In this document: positions 43,419 through 52,700 of the stretch, piece by piece
How the letters are laid out: the number at the start of each line of letters is the position of its first letter
Position numbering within the stretch: the stretch's first letter is position 1
Origin: Panacibacter ginsenosidivorans
GTDB lineage: Bacteria > Bacteroidota > Bacteroidia > Chitinophagales > Chitinophagaceae
Length of the DNA stretch: 64,000 nt
Direction of reading: 5' to 3'
Assembly: GCF_007971225.1 (NCBI RefSeq)
Contig: NZ_CP042435.1
Span: 930,001 to 994,000 of the forward strand
Program-made: the position numbers and the translations under genes
Notes under the pieces: model-generated
Databases searched by the model: none
The model's input: the letters and a program-made list of their open reading frames with translations, nothing else
What the model was told of the DNA's origin: nothing

Positions 43419-43859
43419 ATGCCATCACAAGAATTAATTCAGCTCATACAAAATATACTTATTGAAGCAGGGAAACTCATTCCTCATTATATGCAGAATA
43501 AGGAAGACGAGCGTATTGCACATGGAAGCTGTGCTGCGTGCATTATCGATGAAGAGGGAAATGTATATGGTAAACTATACGGAACTAATAAAATAAGGGC
43601 ACGTGAATCATACCGTGTAGCATGGACAAAAGCCAGCCAGGTATGGATAACAGGGCTTAGAACCGGAGAGTATGAAAAGAAATTTTTTAACAACGAAATT
43701 GAAGAATGTGGTATTGAGGTGCCTGACCTTATTGGATGGGAAGGCGGACAGCCATTGACTTTAAAAAATGGAATAAAATTATCAGTAGGTTTTAGCGGCA
43801 TCCGTGGAATAAACGATCTTGAAATAATGGTAAAGGCCCTGGATATAGCAGATAAATAA
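43419..43859 (+). CDS. HbpS/GlcG-like (DUF336) protein
   Basis: A 146-residue soluble protein starting at ATG 43419. LIQLIQNILIEAGKLIPHYM, CAACIIDEEGNVYGKLYGTN, SYRVAWTKASQVWITGLRTG and the C-terminal VGFSGIRGINDLEIMVKALD resemble the HbpS/GlcG fold, which binds heme or a corrinoid in some members. The usual GG-rich C-terminal loop is altered, so the assignment is moderate. A TTG start 24 nt further upstream is possible but less likely. Confidence 0.6.
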   Translation: MPSQELIQLIQNILIEAGKLIPHYMQNKEDERIAHGSCAACIIDEEGNVYGKLYGTNKIRARESYRVAWTKASQVWITGLRTGEYEKKFFNNEIEECGIEVPDLIGWEGGQPLTLKNGIKLSVGFSGIRGINDLEIMVKALDIADK

Positions 43860-43912
43860 AGAAAGTAATTTAAGCAAATTAAAAAGGCTAAAGATGCCCA
43901 TTGATTTGAAGA

Positions 43913-43974
43913 CAAAGTGATTGCGACGCAACGATGATGCCATGCAAAATAAAAGCCGGTACCTAAAAAAATAA
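43913..43974 (+). repeat. Dispersed element copy 27 (GCG type, damaged core)
   Basis: Core about 43913-43932, where AAGTGATTGCGACGCAAC carries an extra base pair of sequence compared with AAGTGTGCGACGCAAC. It is followed by GATGATGCCATGCAAAATAA and an AAAGCCGGTACCTAAAAAA tail. Lies in the 331-nt gap 43860-44191, where nothing else is recognised. Confidence 0.75.
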
Positions 43975-44191
43975 CTTTCCCAGCTTCTTTTATAGTTCCT
44001 TACTCTTTATGCGCCAATTAAAATAATAGGCTGCGTTATACAAACCTTATATAAAAACGCTGCCACAAAAAAAATCATATAATATTTCTTATCTTGAGAA
44101 ACTAAAGATTGCGGAACCAATAAAATTATTGGTTTACTTTTTACAGTATTTGGCCAATGTTTTTCCACACATTTAATAAAACTTTGAGTAG

Positions 44192-45022
44192 ATGAAAGTC
44201 AAATTTTATGGAGTGCGGGGTTCTTTGCCGGTTTGCGGCAGAGAGTTCGAACGCTACGGTGGAAATACAACCTGCATAAGAATCTATCGCGAAAATGCCC
44301 ACAGGATTGCTATTATAGATGCAGGTACCGGCATTCGTAATCTGGGAAAAGAAATAATTAATAATGGAATAACCCAAAATATAATCAACATCTTCTTTTC
44401 CCATTTTCATTGGGATCATATACAAGGCTTACCTTTCTTTGCACCGGCTTATAACAAAGACCAAAGAATTGGCATACTGGCCATGGGCAGGCGCGAAAAG
44501 ATCACTAATCTTAAGGAAATATTTTCTATGCAAATGCAAAAAGAATATTTCCCGATTGGTCTGGAAACAATGGGTGCTCAGTTTGAGTTTATTGCATATG
44601 GTAACAAAGAACAACTTTATGGCGCTATTGTTACTGCGGCACCCCAACATCATCTATCGCCTGGCGGCTCTTATGGTTTTCGGGTAGAAGATGAGGCTGT
44701 AACGCTTGCTGTATGTACTGATGCGGAACATATGGATGGAGTAATAGACCAAAATATTGTAAACCTTGCACGGGGAGCAGATCTGCTTATTCACGATGGG
44801 CAATATACTGCAGAAGAGTACAAAAAATTCAGAGGCTGGGGGCATAGCTCATACGAGCATGCTGTAGCCGTAGCCATTAAGGCCAATGTTAAGAAGCTTA
44901 TCATTACCCATCACGACCCTGATCACAATGATGACTTCCTTGATTCTATGGAATATGAATGTCAAAAACTCTTTCCAAACTCCATATTTGCAAAAGAAGG
45001 AATGGAAGTGTTGGTTGGATAA
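44192..45022 (+). CDS. MBL-fold metallo-hydrolase
   Basis: A 276-residue metallo-beta-lactamase-fold protein: VRGSLPVCGREFERYGGNTTC, IIDAGTGIRNLG, the zinc motif HFHWDH at residues 71-76, CTDAEH, LIHDGQYTAEEY and LIITHHDPDHND. The VRGSxP opening is typical of a group related to phosphoribosyl 1,2-cyclic phosphate and cyclic-nucleotide phosphodiesterases. Substrate unknown. Cytoplasmic, with no signal peptide. Confidence 0.9.
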   Translation: MKVKFYGVRGSLPVCGREFERYGGNTTCIRIYRENAHRIAIIDAGTGIRNLGKEIINNGITQNIINIFFSHFHWDHIQGLPFFAPAYNKDQRIGILAMGRREKITNLKEIFSMQMQKEYFPIGLETMGAQFEFIAYGNKEQLYGAIVTAAPQHHLSPGGSYGFRVEDEAVTLAVCTDAEHMDGVIDQNIVNLARGADLLIHDGQYTAEEYKKFRGWGHSSYEHAVAVAIKANVKKLIITHHDPDHNDDFLDSMEYECQKLFPNSIFAKEGMEVLVG

Positions 45023-45025
45023 CTT

Positions 45026-45085
45026 TATTATTTTCTTGCCGGCTCCAGAACAATTTTCATCGCTTGTTGTGTCACTCACTTGTAC
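45026..45085 (-). repeat. Dispersed element copy 28 (GTG type)
   Basis: Core 45066-45085 on the minus strand, GTACAAGTGAGTGACACAAC, followed by AAGCGATGAAAATTGTTCTG and a GAGCCGGCAAGAAAATAAT tail. The head module reads GCATAAAGAACAGAAC. One of three GTG-type copies on the minus strand. Confidence 0.9.
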
Positions 45086-45730
45086 GTTCTGTTCTTTATG
45101 CACATATTTAAAATAATTGAGGTCTCCTGAAATCAGTTTATACATCCCGGCATATAAAATTTCGACTCTTGCAAAACATAAGTATATTTTTTGTTTGAAG
45201 CTACATACCACTTTTAATCTCAGCTAACCAATCTACTATGGTTATCAAAAAACATTACAGTTGATTCATATGCATGCCTGTTCTTTTATGAAAAGCTGCA
45301 GTTAAGTGATGTTTGAAAACAATTACAACTGCAGCAAACTGTAAGCATAGAGTTACGTCAAACTGATCAGTTACCTCTTTGTTAAAAAACAGAAAGGACA
45401 GTATCTACAGCCAATATTTATTATTGACCACTCTTTGGAGACGGATATGCTTGCCAGCTGAACTTACGTCCCAAACCCAATATGCCTGCAAATGCGTAAT
45501 ACAGGACAACCTGTAATTTATTTCAACAATTGTGTGCCATTTAATCTAAAATAACAGGTTATCTTGCAACGGTAATTACTGATACTTTAACCTAAAATAA
45601 AGCTATAGAATATTCTATATCTAAATATTTACCTCCGGAAAAACACTTTAAGTTAGCTGCCAGAATTTTTAATATGTAAAAGCTTTGTTTTAGCATAAGT
45701 AGCTTTTTTAGAATACTAAACTCTTTATAA
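45086..45730. other. Long AT-rich gap upstream of the sulfatase
   Basis: About 645 nt with no ORF, terminator or repeat that I can recognise, and lower GC than the neighbouring genes. It is the longest gap without features in the window. It may hold the regulatory region of the sulfatase or a decayed gene. Confidence 0.4.
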
Positions 45731-47074
45731 ATGAAAACACCAAATAAATTATTTTTATGGTTATTTATTACTGCTGCTTTTTCATGTAAACGGGAATTAA
45801 AAATTACTCAGGAACCAGCAGCTCCTGATACAAAGCCAAATATCATTTTAATTCTTGCTGATGACATAGGTTATGAAGTTCCCACTTATACTGGTGGGCA
45901 AACCTATCAAACACCCAATATTGACTTCATTGCTCATAATGGTATACAATTCTGCGAAGCAAGAAGCACCCCGCTATGTAATCCATCGAGGGTTGAATTC
46001 TTAACAGGTAATTATAATTTTAGAAACTATGTTGACTGGGGGAAGTTAAACGCAAATGGTTACACTATCGGCAATCTTATGAAATCTGCAGGATACGCTA
46101 CCTGTATTTCCGGTAAATGGCAGTTGGGTGGAGGAGATATATCCATCAGAAACTCAGGATTTGACAATTACATAGTTTGGGATCCGTTTGATCCCGGCAG
46201 TGGTTTGGGAAGAGGTTATCACTATAAAAATCCAACATTGTATTCGAATGCAGAAATGCATACGTATACCAACAATGAGTATGGGGAAGATATTCTAAGA
46301 GAATATCTATTTGATTTTATTGATAGTACTTCAATTGCTGCCAGGAATTTTTTTTGTTTATGGACACCTAATTTAATTCATGAGCCATTTCAGCCAACGC
46401 CGGATGATCCTGATTACCTTATACCCCTACCTGGGCCGCGAACAAGTAATTATAAGAATATTCCCTCAATGGTAAAGTATCTTGATAAAGAAATAGGAAT
46501 GTTATTGACGCATCTTGATTCTCTGGGAATAAGTGAAAATACATATGTTATTTTCACTACTGATAACGGTACTCCTCAAGGCATAATATCTAACTGGAGA
46601 GATCAACGGATTTCCGGAGGGAAAAATACTACAAATTATTCATGGGGTACACATGTACCATTTATAGTGTATAAGAAAAATAATAGCATTGTTAAAGTCG
46701 ATTCATCAATTATAGATTTCAGTGATATTATGGCAACATTATCAGACATAGTTAATAAACCGTTACCTGCCGGGCAGGTTTTTGATGGAATATCTTTCTG
46801 GCCACAAATAAAGGGATTGACAAATTATTCAGCAAGAACCTGGAGCTTTACTGAATTTCATCCCCAGCCTGTAACATCCCCTTCTTATTGGGCGCGTTGG
46901 ATAGAGGATAAACAGTATAAGCTTTATGATAGCTCTGATGATCCAAACAAAAAAAACCAGATGTTCTTTACCTTGAGTGATACAACGGAAATGCATCCAA
47001 TTGTAACCTTCTCACCTTATCTGAGTACGAAAAAAGCAAACTTTCTGGAGATTTTGAGTTCAATGAAAAATTAG
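45731..47074 (+). CDS. Sulfatase lipoprotein
   Basis: A 447-residue exported sulfatase. The lipoprotein signal ends AAFSC (lipobox Cys 19). NIILILADDIGYEVPTY supplies the metal Asp pair, and TPLCNPSRVEFLTG carries the C-x-P-S-R signature, with Cys 83 expected to be oxidised to formylglycine. ISGKWQLGG, HEPFQP and FTTDNGTP complete the site. It should remove sulfate esters from sugars or other substrates. No maturation enzyme or polysaccharide-use partners are in the window. The isolated position and long AT-rich leader hint at acquisition by transfer. Confidence 0.9.
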   Translation: MKTPNKLFLWLFITAAFSCKRELKITQEPAAPDTKPNIILILADDIGYEVPTYTGGQTYQTPNIDFIAHNGIQFCEARSTPLCNPSRVEFLTGNYNFRNYVDWGKLNANGYTIGNLMKSAGYATCISGKWQLGGGDISIRNSGFDNYIVWDPFDPGSGLGRGYHYKNPTLYSNAEMHTYTNNEYGEDILREYLFDFIDSTSIAARNFFCLWTPNLIHEPFQPTPDDPDYLIPLPGPRTSNYKNIPSMVKYLDKEIGMLLTHLDSLGISENTYVIFTTDNGTPQGIISNWRDQRISGGKNTTNYSWGTHVPFIVYKKNNSIVKVDSSIIDFSDIMATLSDIVNKPLPAGQVFDGISFWPQIKGLTNYSARTWSFTEFHPQPVTSPSYWARWIEDKQYKLYDSSDDPNKKNQMFFTLSDTTEMHPIVTFSPYLSTKKANFLEILSSMKN

Positions 47075-47231
47075 TAAAATTTCTTGTTTTCAAAACTGAT
47101 AGGCACTGTTGCCAATTTTTTTATTTTATTCATACCACCTATGTCCATATTCAATACTTTATCATTTCTCAATTAGTCAGAAATGTACAATTCTTATCTC
47201 ATATAGCTTACTGTCGCTAAATTTTCGGAAC

Positions 47232-47293
47232 GTACAAGTGAGTGACACAACAGGCGATGCCATTACACCAAAACCCACAACAAAAATTTCCTG
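47232..47293 (+). repeat. Dispersed element copy 29 (GTG type)
   Basis: Core 47232-47251, GTACAAGTGAGTGACACAAC, followed by AGGCGATGCCATTACACCAA and an A-rich tail. Lies upstream of the ABC-F gene. With copy 28 it brackets the sulfatase head to head. Confidence 0.9.
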
Positions 47294-47302
47294 TTCTATA
47301 TA

Positions 47303-47328
47303 AAACGATAAACTATAAACGATAAACC
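47303..47328. repeat. Short tandem repeat before the ABC-F gene
   Basis: Imperfect units ACGATAAACTATAAACGATA. Low-complexity intergenic filler of a kind common in this phylum. Confidence 0.5.
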
Positions 47329-47338
47329 GCCACTCTCC

Positions 47339-47346
47339 TATCTTTG
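47339..47346 (+). promoter_or_regulatory. Candidate -7 box directly before the ABC-F gene
   Basis: TATCTTTG fits TAnnTTTG and ends 5 nt before ATG 47352, implying a leaderless transcript if used. Confidence 0.35.
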
Positions 47347-47351
47347 CGGCT

Positions 47352-49280
47352 ATGCATTATGTTTCTGCTGAAGGACTGACGAAGAGTTATGGTATTACGC
47401 CGTTGTTTGATAATATTTCATTTCACATAAATGAAGGGGATAAGATTGCGCTGGTGGCACGCAATGGTGTGGGTAAAAGCACATTGCTACGCATACTTAC
47501 TGGTAAAGAAACGCCAGACGACGGCAAACTTTGGATACATAAAGATGTAACCGTTGCATTGTTTGAACAGGACCCACAGTTTGAAGAAGATAAAACCATA
47601 CTTGAAAATATTTTTCATATTGCACACCCGGTAATGGGCGCTATACGCAAGTACGAACTGGCGACTGAAGAAGGCGATAGTGAAGCGATGATAGAAGCAA
47701 TGGGTGTGATGGATGAAATGAATGCGTGGATTTTTGAAGCAAAAGTAAAGGAGATATTAAGTAAGCTGAATATTCATCACCTGCAGCAAAATGTAAGTGA
47801 CCTGAGCGGTGGTCAGCGTAAACGTGTGGCACTAGCTAAAACACTTATTGATATTGGTTTTGACCATAAGCATACACTGCTGATGATGGATGAACCTACC
47901 AATCATCTGGACGTAGAAATGATCGAGTGGCTGGAGCATTTTCTGAACCAGGAAAATGTAACACTGTTAATGGTTACACACGATCGTTATTTTCTTGATG
48001 CAGTATGTGAAGAGATTTGGGAACTTGAAAGAAGCAATATGTATGTGTATGTTGGCGATTATGAAAATTATTTGGAGAAGAAAGCTGCGCGTTTGGAAAG
48101 TGAACAGGCAAGTATTGATAAAGCAAGAAATGAATATCGCAAAGAGTTAGAATGGATGCGTAAGCAACCAAAAGCAAGAACTACAAAAAGCAAAAGCAGG
48201 CAGGATAATTTTTATGAAGTAGAAGCTAAAGCAAAACAAAAGATCGTTGATTCGCAAATGCAATTGCAGGTAAAGATGACGAGGCTTGGTGGTAAGATCG
48301 CTGAAATGAAAAAGATCTATAAAAGTTATGGCGATACTCCCATATTAAAAGGTTTTGATTATACATTCAGCAAGGGCGAACGCATTGGTATCATTGGAAA
48401 AAATGGTGTTGGTAAATCAACATTCTTAAACATATTGCAAGGTTTGGAACCTGCAGATAGTGGCAAGGTAAATATTGGTGATACAGTTGTCTTTGGTAAT
48501 TTTTCGCAACAGGGTTTAGTGATCAAAGACAACATGCGTGTGATTGAATATGTAAAAACTTTTGCGGAAAGTTTCCCATTGGCAAAAGGCGGAAGCCTAA
48601 GTGCAGCACAGTTCCTGGAGCTATTTTTATTTCCACCGGAAAAGCAATATACTTATTTATCTTCTTTAAGTGGCGGCGAAAAAAAAAGGTTACAATTGCT
48701 TACGATACTATTTACAAATCCTAATTTTTTAATTCTTGATGAACCTACCAATGATCTTGATCTGCCAACACTTGGTGTGCTCGAAAATTTTCTGAATGAT
48801 TACCAGGGTTGCATATTGATTGTATCGCATGATCGTTATTTTATGGACAGGCTCGTAGATCATTTGTTTGTATTTGAAGGCAACGCAGAAGTAAGAGATT
48901 TTCCGGGCAACTATACGCAATACAGGATATGGCTAAAAGAGAATGAAAAGAAAGCAGATAAATGGCAGGCTTTGGAAGAGAAAAAAAGTAAAGGTGAATC
49001 TTTGCCTGATGCAACAATTAGTCAACAATCCACAGCTAACAGCCCACAAACTACAACTGCGGTAAAAAAGAAAGTTGGTTTTAAAGAGAAACGTGAGTTT
49101 GAATTATTGGAAAAAGAAATTGCCGATCTTGAAACAGAGAAGCAGCAACTGGAAGAACAACTGGGTAATCCAAATGCACCATTTGAGCAATTGAATTTAT
49201 TGAGTAAACGCATTGGAGAGATCAGTACATTACTTGCTGACAAAGAGATGCGCTGGCTTGAGCTGAGCGAAATGATGTAA
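47352..49280 (+). CDS. ABC-F family ATPase (Uup-like)
   Basis: A 642-residue soluble protein with two ABC cassettes and no membrane domain. Walker A motifs are RNGVGKST near residue 36 and KNGVGKST near residue 353. The signatures are LSGGQRKRVALAK and LSGGEKKRLQLL, and Walker B is followed by DEPTNHLD and DEPTNDLD. The inter-domain linker contains KQPKARTTKSKSRQ. The C-terminal coiled coil (about 570-640, KREFELLEKEIADLETEKQQ) is like that of Uup. ABC-F proteins act on ribosomes or, for Uup, on DNA-related processes. This is not clearly an antibiotic-resistance type. Confidence 0.92.
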   Translation: MHYVSAEGLTKSYGITPLFDNISFHINEGDKIALVARNGVGKSTLLRILTGKETPDDGKLWIHKDVTVALFEQDPQFEEDKTILENIFHIAHPVMGAIRKYELATEEGDSEAMIEAMGVMDEMNAWIFEAKVKEILSKLNIHHLQQNVSDLSGGQRKRVALAKTLIDIGFDHKHTLLMMDEPTNHLDVEMIEWLEHFLNQENVTLLMVTHDRYFLDAVCEEIWELERSNMYVYVGDYENYLEKKAARLESEQASIDKARNEYRKELEWMRKQPKARTTKSKSRQDNFYEVEAKAKQKIVDSQMQLQVKMTRLGGKIAEMKKIYKSYGDTPILKGFDYTFSKGERIGIIGKNGVGKSTFLNILQGLEPADSGKVNIGDTVVFGNFSQQGLVIKDNMRVIEYVKTFAESFPLAKGGSLSAAQFLELFLFPPEKQYTYLSSLSGGEKKRLQLLTILFTNPNFLILDEPTNDLDLPTLGVLENFLNDYQGCILIVSHDRYFMDRLVDHLFVFEGNAEVRDFPGNYTQYRIWLKENEKKADKWQALEEKKSKGESLPDATISQQSTANSPQTTTAVKKKVGFKEKREFELLEKEIADLETEKQQLEEQLGNPNAPFEQLNLLSKRIGEISTLLADKEMRWLELSEMM

Positions 49281-49282
49281 TA

Positions 49283-49341
49283 AAATTTTGAGCCCGGCTG
49301 TTGAATAAGCATGAAGCTCTCGTTGCGTCGCACTCTTGTAC
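49283..49341 (-). repeat. Dispersed element copy 30 (GCG type)
   Basis: Core 49322-49341 on the minus strand, GTACAAGAGTGCGACGCAAC, followed by GAGAGCTTCATGCTTATTCA and an ACAGCCGGGCTCAAAATTTT tail. A complete copy that abuts the ABC-F stop codon. Confidence 0.92.
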
Positions 49342-49410
49342 TGCAACAAATCAATCAAAATATAACTGGCAGCTTTTTGAATTTTTACTTTTGATTTTTA
49401 AATTTTCATT

Positions 49411-49935
49411 ATGGATATTCTCGGTGTTGGTTCAAGAGTGAACCATGTTTCTTATGGTAAAGGTGTAGTAATACAGGTACACAAACGTGTGTATGATATC
49501 TGCTTTATAGAAGGCGGTATTAAAACAGTCAGTAAAGATCATGCACTTGAATTAATAGAACGTGTAGAACCGGAATATAATGTAAGCTTTAGCGAAGCGG
49601 AAGATGCATTGATAAAAATACTACGTGAATGGAGTGATGTTAGTGAAGTTGTATCACTTGGTGATAAATGGAAAGATGGAACAATGATCCTAAGGCCCGG
49701 AGATTCCGGTTTAAAAGAAAAAGAAATACCTATTGATATCTTCTTTAATAAAATTGTTATGCTGCGTGATCGTTTGCGTGTAATGGAACAAAGAATAAAT
49801 GCGCATGATAAACTAAGCAATGAAGACAAAATAAATCTTCAGCAGTATATCACACGCATTTATGGTTCGCTAACAACCTTCAATGTTTTGTTTAAATACA
49901 AGACAGATCATTTTGAAGGAGAAAAAAGCAGTTAG
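49411..49935 (+). CDS. Hypothetical protein with a Tudor/SH3-like N-terminus
   Basis: A 174-residue soluble protein. Residues 1-50 (VGSRVNHVSYGKGVVIQVHKRVYDICFIEGG) form the GxxVxHxxYGxGxV pattern of small beta-barrel nucleic-acid-associated domains such as the UvrD C-terminal Tudor region. The rest is helical (VMLRDRLRVMEQRINAHDKL). The function is unknown. It is probably transcribed alone: a TACTTTTG box lies at 49386-49393, 17 nt before the start. Confidence 0.65.
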   Translation: MDILGVGSRVNHVSYGKGVVIQVHKRVYDICFIEGGIKTVSKDHALELIERVEPEYNVSFSEAEDALIKILREWSDVSEVVSLGDKWKDGTMILRPGDSGLKEKEIPIDIFFNKIVMLRDRLRVMEQRINAHDKLSNEDKINLQQYITRIYGSLTTFNVLFKYKTDHFEGEKSS

Positions 49936-49999
49936 AAGAAACAAGATTCAAGAAAACAAGTTGAACAAGTTAACCAATCAACTTATCAACCATTTAACT

Positions 50000-50434
50000 T
50001 TAACTGATCCCTAATAACTCTACATCAAATATCAAAGTGCTGTAAGGCTGAATATGTGCACCTGCCTGCCTATCACCATAACCAAGATGCGGCGGAATAA
50101 AGAAACGAAATTTACTTCCTACAGGCATTAACTGCAAACCTTCTGTCCATCCGCTGATAACACGATTCAAAGGAAATGTTGCAGGCTGCCCACGCTTTAC
50201 AGAAGAATCAAATATGGTTCCGTTGATGAGTGAACCTTCGTAATGACAGGTTACATTCTGCGTTGCAGTTGGTTTTGCGCCTGTACCCATCGTTAATACT
50301 TTATATTGTAAGCCGCTTGGTAATGAAACAACAGCTTCTTCCTTTGCATTTGCTGCAAGAAAATCTGCACCTTCTTTTTTTGTTGCTTCAAACTTTTCTT
50401 CTTTTGCTTTATTGAGTTTATCAAATATGCTCAT
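50000..50434 (-). CDS. FKBP-type peptidyl-prolyl cis-trans isomerase
   Basis: A 144-residue prolyl isomerase. The N-terminal helix (FDKLNKAKEEKFEATKKEGA) is followed by the FKBP domain with VTCHYEGSLINGTIFDSSVKRG, VISGWTEGLQLMPVGSKFRF and IPPHLGYGDRQAGAHIQPYSTLIFDVELL. No signal peptide, so it acts in the cytoplasm. ATG 50434 gives MSIFDKLNKAKEE, the expected start. The longer frame to 50485 is unlikely. It is convergent with the 174-residue gene. Confidence 0.92.
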   Translation of the reverse strand: MSIFDKLNKAKEEKFEATKKEGADFLAANAKEEAVVSLPSGLQYKVLTMGTGAKPTATQNVTCHYEGSLINGTIFDSSVKRGQPATFPLNRVISGWTEGLQLMPVGSKFRFFIPPHLGYGDRQAGAHIQPYSTLIFDVELLGIS

Positions 50435-50510
50435 GATGAATAATCTTTTTTGAAATGAAAGATGAAATAAATTATCGGGCTGCAAAAATAGCTCAATAGC
50501 ATTATAAAAA

Positions 50511-50572
50511 GTACAAGAGTGCGACGCAAGTAAAGCTTAACATCAGCACTGCAGGTGGGTTGATAAAAAAAC
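50511..50572 (+). repeat. Dispersed element copy 31 (GCG type)
   Basis: Core 50511-50530, GTACAAGAGTGCGACGCAAG, followed by TAAAGCTTAACATCAGCACT and a GGTGGGTTGATAAAAAAAC tail. Lies between divergent genes. Confidence 0.9.
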
Positions 50573-50604
50573 AAAACAATATCTTTATATAAAACAACCT
50601 GAAT

Positions 50605-51615
50605 TTGACTAAGCGATTTTCTTTAGTTGCCTGGTTTTTGATAATAGCTGTGATAATGGCAACGGGCACCATTGGTTTTATGCTTATTGAACATTATTCA
50701 CTGCTGGATTCAATTTATATGACGGTGATTACCGTTACAACAATTGGTTATAAGGAAATAGCACCGCTTTCCACTGCAGGAAAAATCTTTAACATCATTC
50801 TGATTATTTCTTCCTTCAGCACTTTTACTTATGCAATTGCACGGTTAACACAATTTCTTATAAGTGGCGAAATGGCGCTTTATTTTAAAAATAAAAAACT
50901 TATGCAAGCAATAGAACAAATGAAAGATCATGTGATCATTTGCGGTTTTGGCAGGAATGGTCAGCAGGCTGCAGTAACTTTTTTAACACACAAAGTTCCA
51001 TTCGTGGTGATTGAAAAAAACACCCATCATCTTGATCAGTGGTTTCGTGATCATGAATCGCTGATCTATGTTAGCGGTGACGCAACAGAAGATGAAGTAT
51101 TGGCAAAGGCCGGCATCAATAAAGCAAAAGCAATAATCATTACTTTGCCCGAAGATGCGGATAATGTGTTCATTGTTTTATCTGCACGTTCGTTAAATTC
51201 AGACGTACAAATTATAAGTCGCGCATCGCAACATGGTTCTGCTGCAAAGCTTAAGAAAGCAGGTGCAGATCATGTGATAATGCCAGACAGAATTGGTGGT
51301 ACGCATATGGCAACACTTGTTTCGAAACCAGATGTAATTGAATTTATAGATTATCTGAATGGTGAAGAAGGCGAAAGTATAAATATGGAATCTGTTGATT
51401 ATATTAAGCTTCCACCCGAGATTCGTGATAAGTCTTTAAACGTTATTATGGCATGGAAGAAAACAGGTGTCAATTGTATCGGTATAAAAAACAGTGATGG
51501 GAAATTTATCATCAATCCTCCTGAAGAAACAATTATTTCAAAAGGCATGAAAGTAATTGTGCTTGGTACAAGGCAACAAATAGATGCTATGAAACATAAT
51601 GTAGAAGAAGGATAG
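50605..51615 (+). CDS. Potassium channel protein with RCK (TrkA) domains
   Basis: A 336-residue two-helix potassium channel. TM1 is about residues 7-27, the pore helix and filter are TTIGYKE at 45-51, and TM2 is about 60-80. The cytoplasmic RCK_N domain starts HVIICGFGRNGQQAAVTFL near residue 108, and RCK_C starts near residue 260. It should conduct K+ under control of a bound nucleotide or ion. The start is TTG 50605. The first ATG downstream would cut TM1. Its stop is only 12 nt from the convergent FkbM gene. Confidence 0.9.
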   Translation: MTKRFSLVAWFLIIAVIMATGTIGFMLIEHYSLLDSIYMTVITVTTIGYKEIAPLSTAGKIFNIILIISSFSTFTYAIARLTQFLISGEMALYFKNKKLMQAIEQMKDHVIICGFGRNGQQAAVTFLTHKVPFVVIEKNTHHLDQWFRDHESLIYVSGDATEDEVLAKAGINKAKAIIITLPEDADNVFIVLSARSLNSDVQIISRASQHGSAAKLKKAGADHVIMPDRIGGTHMATLVSKPDVIEFIDYLNGEEGESINMESVDYIKLPPEIRDKSLNVIMAWKKTGVNCIGIKNSDGKFIINPPEETIISKGMKVIVLGTRQQIDAMKHNVEEG

Positions 51616-51627
51616 ATTTTGTAATTG

Positions 51628-52503
51628 CTACGATAGCATATCACTAAACTGATTTGATGAAGTTGAAGGGACCAATAAATAATTTGTGCTGCCCATATCT
51701 CCATGCACAGGAATATCATCCAGTTTTTTAAGTTTAACTTCCTGTTCTTTTATGAGAAACAAATCATATTGCATTTCACGCAAAAGCTGTAATAGCTGAT
51801 CCTGTCTTTCTTTACGCATTTTACCATTCGGGCTTTCTAAACTATAAACAGGCAGTATTTCCAATATAAGAACTGGTCTATATTTTTGCAATGTTTGCTG
51901 TAGCCCTTTTACTACTTCAAGTTCTGCACCCTCCACATCTATCTTTATAAAATTTATGGCATTGATATTTTCATCATTTAAAACAATATCACCGCGCAGT
52001 ACCGGCACATGATGTATAACTTTATATTTTTTTGTATTATTTCTGAAACCCTCTACAACAGTTGCACCGGAAGCATGATCATTATCACCAAATAATTTTA
52101 CTACTGCCGCATCGTCTGAAAGCCCGACTGGTAATATTTTGAAAGAAGGCAGATCGTTTCTTTTTATTAACTCTTTGCTGTAATTATAACAAACCGGGTT
52201 AGGTTCAAACCCATAATAATCAACCTTATTATTAAATGAAGCGATCTTTAAAAGCGTTTGCCCAAGGTTTACACCAACATCAATAATACAACCTTGTCTT
52301 TCAGCAAGACATTTTTGTATCAATGTTTCCATCCATGCTTCTTTAACAGGAAATAAATTGAAATATCCATTCCCATTTATAACAGGAATGTTTATTTTTT
52401 TGTTATTGATCCTGATCGTAAAAAAGAATGAGAAATATTTTAAGAGACCGGCTTTAGCCAGTACGCGGCAGAGATAATATTTATAATGCAGTATATACTT
52501 CAT
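51628..52503 (-). CDS. FkbM family SAM-dependent methyltransferase
   Basis: A 291-residue methyltransferase. The SAM-binding segment CIIDVGVNLGQTLLKIASFNN lies near residue 94, with YGFEPNPVCYNYSKELIKRN, and the FkbM signature INFIKIDVEGAELEVVKGLQ near residue 185. The likely target is a hydroxyl on a sugar, as in glycan or natural-product methylation. No glycosyltransferases are adjacent. Its N-terminus overlaps no other gene. Confidence 0.88.
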   Translation of the reverse strand: MKYILHYKYYLCRVLAKAGLLKYFSFFFTIRINNKKINIPVINGNGYFNLFPVKEAWMETLIQKCLAERQGCIIDVGVNLGQTLLKIASFNNKVDYYGFEPNPVCYNYSKELIKRNDLPSFKILPVGLSDDAAVVKLFGDNDHASGATVVEGFRNNTKKYKVIHHVPVLRGDIVLNDENINAINFIKIDVEGAELEVVKGLQQTLQKYRPVLILEILPVYSLESPNGKMRKERQDQLLQLLREMQYDLFLIKEQEVKLKKLDDIPVHGDMGSTNYLLVPSTSSNQFSDMLS

Positions 52504-52569
52504 TGATCTTTGATAAACCTGATTGTTATTTTATGGCAACTATTTTCAATGCTCTGTTATGCTATAACC

Positions 52570-52631
52570 CCTGAAGTGTGCGACGCAACCAAAGCTTCAT
52601 AACAGCAAGACAGCAGGGCTCATAATTGTCT
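52570..52631 (+). repeat. Dispersed element copy 32 (GCG type)
   Basis: Core 52570-52589, CCTGAAGTGTGCGACGCAAC, where the GTAC end is replaced. It is followed by CAAAGCTTCATAACAGCAAG and a CAGCAGGGCTCATAATTG tail. Confidence 0.85.
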
Positions 52632-52677
52632 TAAAACAAAAACACTGAACAAGGTATTAATGAATCCTGTTCAGTGT
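52632..52677 (-). terminator. Intrinsic terminator after the transaldolase gene
   Basis: On the minus strand ACACTGAACAGG pairs with CCTTGTTCAGTGT, with one bulge, followed by TTTTTGTTTT. The stem occupies 52642-52677 and the T run 52631-52641. A strong terminator. The dispersed element lies just beyond it, so the element is not needed to end transcription here. Confidence 0.85.
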
Positions 52678-52700
52678 ATCTCTTGGCAATATTATTATGT

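Noticed and set aside
47109-47303. 64-codon plus-strand ORF before the ABC-F gene
   Set aside because: Low-complexity sequence that reads through the GTG-type core, which gives the VQVSDTTGDA peptide. Not a credible gene.
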